Assembly: GCA_003224085.1 (NCBI GenBank)
Contig: QHYK01000049.1
Location: forward strand, 1-64,000
Direction of reading: 5' to 3'
Length of the DNA: 64,000 nt
Source: Acidobacteriota bacterium
GTDB lineage: Bacteria > Acidobacteriota > Terriglobia > Acidiferrales > UBA7541
Under the pieces are notes generated by a model. It did not search any database. It saw nothing but the letters and a program-made list of their open reading frames with translations, and was not told the DNA's origin. Below, in pieces: positions 1 through 7,910 of this stretch. The position numbers and the translations under genes were made by a program. Positions within the stretch are counted from its first letter, which is position 1. Each line of letters begins with the position of its first letter.

Positions 1-177
1 AACCACGGAAATTCGGTTCGAGCACCAAATAGCCGTTGGCCGCCAGAATCTGCTCTGTCGGGTTGAACGTCAGCAAGGATGCCCCGGTCGGGCCACCGTG
101 CGGATTCAGTAGGAATGGATATTTTCGCGAAGCCTCAAAGTCCACCGGCTTGGTTACAACTCGCAGCCAGGGTTGGT
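1..177 (-). pseudogene. S9-family (prolyl oligopeptidase-like) peptidase fragment
   Basis: The reverse strand reads a segment typical of S9 peptidases around the start of the catalytic alpha/beta-hydrolase domain: LRVVTKPVDF, then KYPFLLNPHGGPTGAS, then GYLVLEPNFRG running off the left edge. The HGGP motif is characteristic of this family. Upstream (to the right) the frame meets a TGA within about 15 codons, near position 195, and I see no beta-propeller domain or start codon in any frame. The piece therefore looks 5'-truncated or frameshifted, not an intact gene. A sequencing frameshift cannot be excluded. The catalytic Ser, Asp and His would lie outside the window. Confidence 0.6.
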
Positions 178-218
178 GCTCAGGAGTTCGTCAAAGTTGA
201 TGTTCTTGGCGGGTATTC

Positions 219-389
219 CTATGTCCGCCTGGATTCGACATCCGAGGCTGGTCCGCCGTTGGCTACGTCCTTTTCTTCCGCAAACCTTAACGGATGGAAT
301 GGCTCACAGGAGTACAGGCCCATTTGAATACCGTTTTTTTCTGGAAGACGCAGACCAACTTCCGCCTTTCTACAGGCGTCGTTCTCCAT
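219..389 (-). CDS. Small hypothetical ORF (56 aa)
   Basis: An ATG at 389, preceded by GGAGC about nine bases upstream, opens a 56-residue frame ending at TAG 219. The product is mixed polar, with two cysteines, no membrane segment and no motif I recognise. It lies between the broken S9 peptidase fragment and the VWA gene, on the same strand as both. It could be a real small gene, a remnant of the missing peptidase 5' part in another frame, or chance. The weak Shine-Dalgarno and lack of homology keep confidence low. Confidence 0.2.
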   Translation of the reverse strand: MENDACRKAEVGLRLPEKNGIQMGLYSCEPFHPLRFAEEKDVANGGPASDVESRRT

Positions 390-428
390 TTCTGAGGAGC
401 TCCGATAAGAACTAAGTTCTTGTTTGTG

Positions 429-1700
429 CTAGTGGATTTGCTTGGTCTTGCGGGACATGTAATCCATGAGCAAGTACTGCCCCAGTGTGTAAGGCGTGGT
501 GAAGTAGGCTTTGCCGCGGCACATCTGCGTAATTTTTTGCACGAAATTCACCAGCGAATAGTCGCTCGCCAGCATGAACGTGTTGATCATGATTCCCGCG
601 CGCTTGCATTTGTTTACTTCTTCGAGCGTTTGCCCCACGACGAAGGGGTCCAGGCCAAACGCATTTTTGTAAATGCGCCCGTCCTCGAGCGTGAGCGCCG
701 ACGGCTTTCCGTCGGTAATCATCACGATCTGCCGCATGTCTTTTTTCTGGCGTAGCAAAATACGCTGCGCCATGCGCAGTCCTTCGCGAGTATTGGTGTA
801 ATAGGGGCCGACCTGAACGCGGGCGAGTTCGGCGAGCGGCACTTCCTCGGCGGAATCGTGAAACAAAACCAGGCTCAGCGTGTCTCCGGGATACTGCGTG
901 CGAATCAGATGCGAAAGCGCCATGGCCACGCGCTTTGCGGGGGTGAAGCGGTCCTCGCCGTAGAGAATCATGCTGTGGCTGCAATCGAGCATGACCACCG
1001 TGGCGCAGGAACTTTGGTATTCGCATTGATGGACCATCAGGTCCGAGTAGGTCATTTCAATAGGGACCTTCGCGCCTTCGCGCCGCACGGCGTTAAAAAG
1101 CGTCTCGCTGATGTCCAGGTTCAATGTGTCGCCAAATTCGTAGGGTCGCGAAACGCCGCCCGATTCGACGCCCGTGGCCATATCGCGTGTGTCGTGGCGG
1201 CCAAAGCTGCTCCGCCCGAGCGAACCGAGCAAATCCTGCAGCGTTTTGAAACCGAGAAAGTCGATCGTCTTGTCCGTAATTTCGAAGCGTGCTTGCACTC
1301 GGTCTTGCGGCTGGCCGAGTTGTCCCCGTGCTGAAGTTTGCGGCGGCGGCGTTACCTGCGGTGGCTGCTGCGGATTGATGAAGCCCTCATTGGCAAGGCG
1401 CTCGGTGAGCTTGTCGAGCAGATCCTTGACCGCTTCATTGTTCATGGCGTTCGAATCATTGAGCATTTCGCGCAGCTCGTCGCTCATCGCGCCATCGGGA
1501 AGGAGGTCGCCCTCTTGGAGCGCGCGCAAAATCGCTTCGCGCAGCGCTTCCATCGAACGCTCAGGGTCCATCTGGGAGACGTAGAATTGCGATTCGAAGC
1601 CGCTCTGCAGAAAGAAATTCCCCATACGCTTTACCAATTCTTCCAGGTCGATGGCGTCGGCCGGCTCTCCCGTGTATTTGCCGTATTTAATGAATTTCAT
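429..1700 (-). CDS. VWA-domain protein (partner of MoxR/ChlI-type AAA ATPase)
   Basis: The 423-residue protein has a C-terminal von Willebrand A domain. The metal-ion adhesion site is visible as D239-C-S241-H-S243, followed by a T near 304 and the ITDGKP loop with D330. Residues 1-110 are helical and charged, and 111-135 are a Pro/Gln-rich linker. Proteins of this type act with MoxR/ChlI-class AAA+ ATPases in metal insertion or complex assembly, as in the BchD/BchI, CoxD/CoxE and MoxR/VWA families. The ATPase lies immediately upstream on the same strand, ending at 1783, which supports a two-gene operon. No signal peptide is seen, so it is probably cytoplasmic. The target complex cannot be inferred here. 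Confidence 0.85.
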   Translation of the reverse strand: MKFIKYGKYTGEPADAIDLEELVKRMGNFFLQSGFESQFYVSQMDPERSMEALREAILRALQEGDLLPDGAMSDELREMLNDSNAMNNEAVKDLLDKLTERLANEGFINPQQPPQVTPPPQTSARGQLGQPQDRVQARFEITDKTIDFLGFKTLQDLLGSLGRSSFGRHDTRDMATGVESGGVSRPYEFGDTLNLDISETLFNAVRREGAKVPIEMTYSDLMVHQCEYQSSCATVVMLDCSHSMILYGEDRFTPAKRVAMALSHLIRTQYPGDTLSLVLFHDSAEEVPLAELARVQVGPYYTNTREGLRMAQRILLRQKKDMRQIVMITDGKPSALTLEDGRIYKNAFGLDPFVVGQTLEEVNKCKRAGIMINTFMLASDYSLVNFVQKITQMCRGKAYFTTPYTLGQYLLMDYMSRKTKQIH

Positions 1701-1782
1701 TGTGTGTGCTGCCCGAGTTCCTTATGACATAAAAGAGAGCCCCGTAGCGCTGTTCTTTGCAACACAACCCTTCGTCCGGTGG

Positions 1783-3312
1783 TCAGTTGTACTGCCGCCG
1801 CGGTGGGCGTCCGGCCGGGAACTCGCGCTCGCGGTGTTCCGACGGCTTGGGCTTCTCCGCATGGAATCCGCGTTCTTCGCTGCGCCCGATGCGGCGATGC
1901 GCCCACAAGCCTTCCAACATCATTTCGGCGGCTGCGGAAGCAGAGGCAGCGTCCTTGCGATCGTTCACTCCAAGCTTGCCAATGTGATCCATGAGCCCCT
2001 GAATCTTCGAAAGTTGCTGACAGCGCTCGAGAGCCGTCCCTAATTCCGGCAGCTTCAACTCTCCGCCCAACTCGAACCATTGAATGACCGGCTGGAAGTT
2101 GACCTCTGCGAAATGCTTGCTGAACACACGGCCGAATGCCGTGCGAATCAGTTCACGCGCAATGGTGTCCGCGCCCTTTAGCTCGCCTTCGTACTCCAGT
2201 TCCATTTTTCCGGTGATTGCGGGGAGCGCGGCGTAGATGTCCGCGGCCCGCGCGACCGTGGATTTTTCGGCGGTGCGCGCGGCACGCTGCTCCGCGCTGC
2301 TTACCACACTCTCTAGCGTGGTAATCGGGACCCGCTGGCTCACGCCGGAGCGGCGGTCTACGCGCTTGTCTTCGCGCGCCTGAAAAGCGATTTCTTCCAC
2401 GACCTCGCGCAGGTAGGCGGGCACTTCCACTTTGCGATTGGATTCGCGCCCGACCCAAGCTTCCTGCGCTGTGATGCGCATGCCTTCTTCCAACGTCGAC
2501 GGATAGTGGGTGCGAATTTCCGCCCCAATGCGGTCCTTCAGCGGCGTGATGATTTTTCCGCGCGCCGTGTAATCTTCCGGGTTTGCGGTGAACACGAGAA
2601 GCACATCCAAAGGCAAGCGCAAGGGGTAGCCTTTAATCTGAATGTCGCCTTCCTGCATGATATTGAAAAGTCCGACCTGAATTTTCCCCGCGAGGTCCGG
2701 CAATTCGTTGATGGCGAAGATGCCGCGGTTCGCGTGCGGCAAAAGCCCGTAGTGAATGGTGAGTTCGTCAGAGAGATCGCGGCCACCCTTCGCGGCACGA
2801 ATGGGATCGACGTCGCCGAGGATGTCCGCCATGGTGACGTCCGGTGTCGCAAGTTTCTCAACGTAACGATGCTCGCGCGGCATCCAAGCCAGCGGTGTGT
2901 TGTCGCCCTCCGCGGCGATTTTCTCGCGGCAGGCGCGGCAAATGGGCCTGAAAGGGTAGTCATTGATCTCGCAGCCTGCAACGACCGGCATTTCCGGATC
3001 AAGAAGATTGATTAAACCGCGCAAGATGCGGCTCTTCGCCTGTCCGCGCAGACCGAGAAGGATGAAATTATGGCGTGAAAGCAGCGCGTTCACGATTTGC
3101 GGAATCACCGTGTCTTCATAGCCGTGAACGCCGGGAAAAAGCGTTTCTCCTTTCTCCAGGCTGCGCAGCAGATTGCGGCGGATTTCGTCCTTTACGGAGC
3201 GCGAGGCGCCGCGAGGGTCGAAGTCAGGGATGCGCTTGAGTTCGCCCAGCGTGCGGGGTCTGGGCTGCCCGGAAGTTTGCCCCGAAGAGTGCGATGTCGT
3301 GTTAGCCGTCAT
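1783..3312 (-). CDS. MoxR/ChlI-type AAA+ ATPase
   Basis: This 509-residue protein (counted from the ATG at 3312; a TTG at 3360 would add 16 residues) is a magnesium-chelatase-I/MoxR-like ATPase. The Walker A loop at 87-94 is atypical, GLRGQAKS. Walker B at about 198-205 is IFAINELP, with Asn where Asp is usual but the catalytic Glu kept. Sensor 1 is FTANPED near 244. An insertion after Walker A carries Cys114, Cys125 and Cys128, possibly a metal site. The C-terminal third has a ChlI-like helical lid. It precedes the VWA gene at 1700 with an 82-base gap, consistent with an AAA-VWA chaperone pair. The exact function is unknown. Confidence 0.85.
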   Translation of the reverse strand: MTANTTSHSSGQTSGQPRPRTLGELKRIPDFDPRGASRSVKDEIRRNLLRSLEKGETLFPGVHGYEDTVIPQIVNALLSRHNFILLGLRGQAKSRILRGLINLLDPEMPVVAGCEINDYPFRPICRACREKIAAEGDNTPLAWMPREHRYVEKLATPDVTMADILGDVDPIRAAKGGRDLSDELTIHYGLLPHANRGIFAINELPDLAGKIQVGLFNIMQEGDIQIKGYPLRLPLDVLLVFTANPEDYTARGKIITPLKDRIGAEIRTHYPSTLEEGMRITAQEAWVGRESNRKVEVPAYLREVVEEIAFQAREDKRVDRRSGVSQRVPITTLESVVSSAEQRAARTAEKSTVARAADIYAALPAITGKMELEYEGELKGADTIARELIRTAFGRVFSKHFAEVNFQPVIQWFELGGELKLPELGTALERCQQLSKIQGLMDHIGKLGVNDRKDAASASAAAEMMLEGLWAHRRIGRSEERGFHAEKPKPSEHREREFPAGRPPRRQYN

Positions 3313-3426
3313 AGGGTCCGTTCCGCGATCCAGGTGGCGCCGCTCCAGCTTGTCTTTCAAAACGTATGGTCACCGCAACCGTTACGCCAAAGAGTTGGAA
3401 CCACACCAGCCCGGGCCGCACAAAGT

Positions 3427-4056
3427 TTAATTTAAGCCGTGACCATTGCCTCCAGCGCGCATGCGCATTGCTTTACTATTCTGTAGATGCGGCGCCCACT
3501 CCCGAAGATATCCGACCAGCCGCTCCTGCCGGTCTTCTTCGGAGCGCAATTCCAGGATTTGCTGTTTCCACAGAAGGTCCATCGGCAGTGTGCTTGCGAC
3601 GACGTAGGACAGCTCCTCCGCGAGTGCGCCTTCGAGATTCTTGGGATAATCCTCGAAAAGCAGGGTGTGGCACGCCTCGTAGAGTTCCACGAGTTGACGC
3701 TGCACCTCAGGGCGCCCTGGAGCGCCGCGGTCTTCCAGGTAATCCACCTGACCTTCCAGCAGAGGATTTTCCTGAATCAGTTCCACGACGCGAAAAGGGG
3801 CACGGCCGATGGTGACAATGTCCACACGTTCATCTGGATAGCGCTTCGCGACTTCCAGGATTTCCGCCGTACAGCCCACGCGCGCCAGTCCCTTTGGCAG
3901 GGAGAGGAGCATGCCGAATTCCGATTTTTCCTCGAGACAGTTCTTCACCATTTCTTTGTAGCGCGGCTCAAAAATGTGCAGGGGCAGGGGAGCGCCGGGG
4001 AGAAGAACGACGTTCAACGGAAAAAGCGGAATGCGTTCGGGGCGCATGATTGCCAT
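3427..4056 (-). CDS. Stand-alone LON substrate-binding domain protein
   Basis: The 209-residue protein matches the N-terminal LON (PUA-like) domain of Lon proteases over almost its whole length. It begins IPLFPLNVVLLPGAPLPLHIFEPRY, which is the hallmark opening, and has no AAA or protease domain. Such proteins are usually called peptidase S16 LON-domain proteins, and their role is poorly defined, perhaps substrate or adaptor binding. It is transcribed with the AAA-VWA pair on the minus strand, though separated by about 115 bases, and is divergent from the ABC efflux operon at 4149. Confidence 0.85.
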   Translation of the reverse strand: MAIMRPERIPLFPLNVVLLPGAPLPLHIFEPRYKEMVKNCLEEKSEFGMLLSLPKGLARVGCTAEILEVAKRYPDERVDIVTIGRAPFRVVELIQENPLLEGQVDYLEDRGAPGRPEVQRQLVELYEACHTLLFEDYPKNLEGALAEELSYVVASTLPMDLLWKQQILELRSEEDRQERLVGYLREWAPHLQNSKAMRMRAGGNGHGLN

Positions 4057-4090
4057 ACCAAATGATACCAGACCGATGCAAGCCGGTCAG

Positions 4091-4107
4091 TTCCAGAATC
4101 GCTGGAA
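4091..4107. repeat. Inverted repeat in divergent intergenic region
   Basis: TTCCAGAATCGCTGGAA is a perfect 6-bp inverted repeat with a 5-base centre. It sits between the divergent LON-domain gene (start 4056) and the ABC permease (start near 4149-4239), where an operator for either promoter would be expected. No regulator gene lies alongside, so its function is only a guess. Confidence 0.3.
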
Positions 4108-4148
4108 TTTAGGGCCAATACTAGAAATGCCTCCTTGCTGATGGAAAA

Positions 4149-5456
4149 ATGGTGCTAAGGCGGTTTCAACGCGCCTCTGATTTATGCTCCATTTATCTTG
4201 GGACAGCCAAAATGGGTTTTCGAGAAGCGGGGGGAGGAGTGAATTATAGCGCGCTATTGCGATCGGCCGTTGTTGCGCTGCTGCGCAATAAGATGCGCAG
4301 CGTGCTGACGGTGCTGGGCATCACCATCGGGATCGCCGCGGTGATTTGCGTGGTGGCCATCGGCAAAGCCGGGCAGGCGCGCGTGGAGCAGCAGCTCAAT
4401 AATCTGGGCGACAATTTCGTGTGGATTGAAGCGGGCGGCCGGGCAGTCAATGGCGTTCGAACAGGCACGCACGGCACCAAGTCCTTGGTTTTCGCCGACG
4501 CGGTTGCCATCAAGAATCAAGTTTCGTTGATTAAAAGCGTGTCGCCGAACGTTGATGGCAACATTCAGATCATCTATGCGAATCAGAATTGGTACACGCG
4601 CTACCGCGGTGTTTCCCCGGAATATTTCGACATTGCGCGCTGGTACATTGACCAAGGTGCGGCGTTTTCACAGGACGATGTCGACCGCGCGGCTGACGTT
4701 TGCGTCATCGGCCGAACCGTGCGTGACCAGCTCTTTGGCGTCGAGGAGCCCATTGGGAAGGTGATGCGCGTCAAAGACCTGCCGTGCAAGATTGTAGGGA
4801 CGATTCTCCCCAAAGGGCTGTCTATGTCCGGGCAGGACCAGGACGACATCATCATCATGCCCTATACCACGGCCATGAAAAAAATCAGCGGAATAACCTG
4901 GCTGGACGACATTCTGTGTTCCGCCGTCTCGCAGGAGGCGGTCAAACCTGCGGGCCAGGAAGCAGCCGCGATTCTGCGCGACCGCCACCACCTGCGCCCG
5001 GAAGAAGAAGACGACTTCAATATCCGCAATCCCGAAGACATCATCCAGGCGCAGCTGGAAGCGAGCAAGACCCTGACGGTGCTGTTGATTGCCATCGCTT
5101 CGATTTCGTTGATCGTTGGTGGAATCGGCATCATGAACGTGATGCTGGTTTCGGTAACAGAACGCACGAGAGAAATTGGAGTGCGCGTTGCCGTCGGCGC
5201 GACGGAAGAAGCCATCCAACTGCAATTTCTTGGCGAATCGGTGATGCTGAGCCTTGTCGGCGGCGGCGCCGGTGTGCTCCTGGGAGTTTTGGGTTCTTAC
5301 CTGGTGGGCAAAACGCTGCAATGGCCAATGATCATGTCGCTCGAAGCGGTTGTCGTCGCGGCACTGTTTTCCGTTGCGGTTGGCGTCTTTTTCGGATATT
5401 ACCCGGCGCGAAAAGCCTCTTTGCTCGATCCCATCGAGGCGCTGCGATACGAATAA
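4149..5456 (+). CDS. MacB-type ABC transporter permease
   Basis: A permease of the MacB/FtsX class of up to 435 residues. It has a first membrane segment (MRSVLTVLGITIGIAAVICVVAIG), a periplasmic MacB core domain of roughly 200 residues, and three C-terminal helices beginning LLIAIASISLIVGGIGIMNV followed by the conserved TREIGVRVAVGA loop. The ATP-binding subunit is separate (6847-7647), unlike E. coli MacB where it is fused. The start is uncertain: ATG 4149, ATG 4212 or GTG 4239. Homologues usually begin at NYSALL, which favours 4239, but GGAGGA there is too close to the GTG. It is first in a permease-adaptor-ATPase operon. Confidence 0.85.
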   Translation: MVLRRFQRASDLCSIYLGTAKMGFREAGGGVNYSALLRSAVVALLRNKMRSVLTVLGITIGIAAVICVVAIGKAGQARVEQQLNNLGDNFVWIEAGGRAVNGVRTGTHGTKSLVFADAVAIKNQVSLIKSVSPNVDGNIQIIYANQNWYTRYRGVSPEYFDIARWYIDQGAAFSQDDVDRAADVCVIGRTVRDQLFGVEEPIGKVMRVKDLPCKIVGTILPKGLSMSGQDQDDIIIMPYTTAMKKISGITWLDDILCSAVSQEAVKPAGQEAAAILRDRHHLRPEEEDDFNIRNPEDIIQAQLEASKTLTVLLIAIASISLIVGGIGIMNVMLVSVTERTREIGVRVAVGATEEAIQLQFLGESVMLSLVGGGAGVLLGVLGSYLVGKTLQWPMIMSLEAVVVAALFSVAVGVFFGYYPARKASLLDPIEALRYE

Positions 5457-5493
5457 GGGCGTCAATTTTGTGCGTCTAGGGTCTAGGATAGAA

Positions 5494-6825
5494 ATGAAAC
5501 CAAGAACAAAGGGGCTCCTGCTCGGCGGCATTTTGATTGCGATGGTGCTGGTTTTGGCGTTAAGTCTGAACCGCACCGCCAAAGCACAGCACTTCACCGC
5601 CAAAGTCGAACGCGGCGACATCCACGACGTCGTGGAAGCCACAGGAACCATTAACGCGGTCATCACCGTGCAGGTAGGCTCGCAAGTCTCGGGAACGATC
5701 TCCAAACTTTTCGTGGATTTCAATTCGCGCGTGCACAAGGGCGACTTGGTCGCGCTCATCGATCCTGCGCTGTTCAAAGGGGCCGTGCAGCAGGCGACGG
5801 CGGATCTGGAAAATGCCAAAGCCAACCTGATTGCCGCGCAAACTAATGTCGAAAAGGCGAGAGCCGCCTTCGTGCAAGCCAAGGCGGACTATGACCGCAC
5901 GGTGGGGCTGGCTAAGAGTGGGATCATGAGCCAGCAGCAACTCGATTTGGCGAAGGCCAACTTCGATTCTGCGAAAGCCGCTGTGGAGGGTGCGCAGGCG
6001 AACGTGACGCAAGCGCAAGCGCAGGTCAGCCTGAAGGACGCGGCGCTGACGGTGGCGCAAACGAATCTCAATTACACGATGATTCGCTCACCGATTGATG
6101 GAACCGTGGTGGCGCGCAATGTGGACGTCGGGCAAACCGTCGCGGCTTCGCTGCAAGCGCCGACCATTTTTACCATCGCGCAGGATTTAACAAAGATGCT
6201 GGTCTACGCCAAAACCGATGAATCGGACGTGGGCAACATCAAGGTAGGGAAGGAAGTCACCTTCAAAGTGGATGCGTTCCCCAAGGAAACGTTTCGCGGC
6301 AAGGTGAGCCAAGTGCGCATGAATGCCACGACCGTGCAAAACGTGGTGACGTACGACACGATCATCGAGTTTGCGAACCCGGACTTGAAATTGTTCCCGG
6401 GAATGACTGCCTACGTAACCATTCCTGTGGCCACGGTGCAAAACGCGCTAAAGCTACCCAACACGGCCCTACGTTACAAGCCACCGCTGGCGCCGGAGGA
6501 AATTCTGGCGATCTGCAAGCGATACGGAATTGAGGGTGGCGAGAGAAAAACGGCCAGCGATACAGCAGCGGCAGCGGAAGCTCCGCAGACTGCCGGCGGT
6601 AGCCAGACTCAGCCGCGCGGGCCACGCTCAGATACCGCGGTGGTCTGGAAACTTCACTCAGATAACAGCATGGAACCAGTGAAAGTGTCGCTGGGGATCA
6701 CGGACCACTCTTATACGGAAGTGACGGCGGTGGCGAAAGGCGAATTGAAAGAGGGGGATGAATTGATCATTCGCTCCGTCGTTGCCAAGTCGTCAGCGCC
6801 GGGAGCGCCAGCAATCCGGCGGTAG
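5494..6825 (+). CDS. Periplasmic adaptor (HlyD/MacA family) of ABC efflux pump
   Basis: This is a 443-residue membrane-fusion protein from ATG 5494. Residues 7-25 form an N-terminal membrane anchor. The lipoyl half-motifs (VEATGTINAVITVQVGSQVSGTI) flank a long alpha-hairpin rich in Ala, Lys and Gln (about 100-190), followed by beta-barrel and membrane-proximal domains. It would bridge the inner-membrane permease and an outer-membrane TolC-type channel. No outer-membrane factor gene is present nearby. An upstream in-frame ATG at 5350 lies inside the permease gene and is rejected. The C-terminal part has a Gly/Ala/Thr-rich insertion near 360-385. Confidence 0.88.
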   Translation: MKPRTKGLLLGGILIAMVLVLALSLNRTAKAQHFTAKVERGDIHDVVEATGTINAVITVQVGSQVSGTISKLFVDFNSRVHKGDLVALIDPALFKGAVQQATADLENAKANLIAAQTNVEKARAAFVQAKADYDRTVGLAKSGIMSQQQLDLAKANFDSAKAAVEGAQANVTQAQAQVSLKDAALTVAQTNLNYTMIRSPIDGTVVARNVDVGQTVAASLQAPTIFTIAQDLTKMLVYAKTDESDVGNIKVGKEVTFKVDAFPKETFRGKVSQVRMNATTVQNVVTYDTIIEFANPDLKLFPGMTAYVTIPVATVQNALKLPNTALRYKPPLAPEEILAICKRYGIEGGERKTASDTAAAAEAPQTAGGSQTQPRGPRSDTAVVWKLHSDNSMEPVKVSLGITDHSYTEVTAVAKGELKEGDELIIRSVVAKSSAPGAPAIRR

Positions 6826-6846
6826 TGATCCTTGGATAAAAACTCC

Positions 6847-7647
6847 ATGCAGGTAACGAACCGCGTCGCGAACCAAACGGAGGCAGCGCCGGCTAGGGTG
6901 GCGTCTGTGGAGAGCAAGGTAATTCGCGCGGAGGACATCCACAAGTATTACGAACTAGGTGAGACGCGCGTGCATGCGCTGCGGGGAGTGAGCGTGGATG
7001 TGCACCGCGGCGAGTTTGTAGCGGTGATGGGCGCGAGCGGAAGCGGAAAATCCACGTTCATGAATATTCTCGGATGCCTGGACCGGCCTAGTTCTGGGCG
7101 TTATCTGCTGGAGGGTGCCGACGTTTCGCAGCATGACAAAAGGGCGTTGGCGCTCATTCGCAACCAGAAAATCGGATTTGTTTTTCAGGGATTTAATCTG
7201 CTAGCGCGCACGACGGCTCTGGAAAACACGGAATTGCCGACACTGTATTCCAAGATCAGCAAGGAAGAGCGCCATCACCGGGCCGCGGAAGCGCTCGCGA
7301 TGGTTGGCCTGGCAGATCGCGCGGAACACTTTCCGTCTCAAATGTCGGGAGGCCAGCAGCAACGGGTGGCAGTGGCGCGGGCGCTGGTGAACCGGCCGTC
7401 GATTTTGTTGGCGGATGAGCCCACCGGAAACCTCGATAGCCGGACTTCGGTCGAAATCATGGAAGTTTTCCAAGACCTGAACGACAAGGGCTTGACGATT
7501 GTCATGGTGACGCACGAGCACGACATCGCGGAATTCGCCAAGCGCGTTTTGGTCTTTCGCGACGGAAAAATCCGTAAGGACGAGCCGGTGCGAAATCGTC
7601 CCAGAGCCACGCAAGTCTTAAAAACCCTGCCAACGCTGGAAGACTGA
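6847..7647 (+). CDS. ABC transporter ATP-binding protein (MacB/LolD type)
   Basis: The 266-residue ATPase has Walker A GASGSGKST at 62-70, the Q-loop VFQGFN, the signature MSGGQQQRVAVARAL, Walker B ILLADEPTGNLD and the H-loop MVTHEHD. The pattern with DEPTGNLD is typical of the MacB/LolD/FtsE subfamily that powers mechanotransmission-type transporters. The ATG at 6847 is preferred over a TTG five codons upstream. It is the last gene of the three-gene efflux operon, 21 bases after the adaptor. Substrates of such pumps include macrolides, peptides and lipoproteins; the sequence does not tell which applies here. Confidence 0.9.
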   Translation: MQVTNRVANQTEAAPARVASVESKVIRAEDIHKYYELGETRVHALRGVSVDVHRGEFVAVMGASGSGKSTFMNILGCLDRPSSGRYLLEGADVSQHDKRALALIRNQKIGFVFQGFNLLARTTALENTELPTLYSKISKEERHHRAAEALAMVGLADRAEHFPSQMSGGQQQRVAVARALVNRPSILLADEPTGNLDSRTSVEIMEVFQDLNDKGLTIVMVTHEHDIAEFAKRVLVFRDGKIRKDEPVRNRPRATQVLKTLPTLED

Positions 7648-7828
7648 ACTGACTCCCAGGGGCTGCGCGGCCAGCCGCTCCGGCTCACTGGTGACACGTG
7701 CATTCTCCTAATCCGCTGCCGGCCCCGTGGTCACGACGCTGGTTTGGCCGCGTTTTGCTTGCTTTGCTCGGCATGGAGCAAGGAGGGATATGTCTCCAGG
7801 GCGCTTTCGATTTGGTTATCGTTCGTAT

Positions 7829-7866
7829 AGCGGGGCGCCTGAACCATCGGTACGGTACGCCCCGCT
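7829..7866. terminator. GC-rich hairpin between convergent genes
   Basis: AGCGGGGCG (7829-7837) pairs perfectly with CGCCCCGCT (7858-7866) across a 20-base loop. It lies in the 263-base gap between the convergent ABC ATPase and Deg protease genes, so a bidirectional transcription stop is plausible. There is no T-tract, and the loop is long for an intrinsic terminator. I see nothing else in 7648-7910. Confidence 0.3.
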
Positions 7867-7910
7867 TGCGCTAACGAAAGTCTCTTAGTACGTCTCCGCG
7901 CCAGCGCGCA

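Noticed and set aside
3312-3360. Longer AAA+ ATPase start at TTG 3360
   Set aside because: The 16 extra residues are basic and unlike the family; ATG 3312 is a better start.
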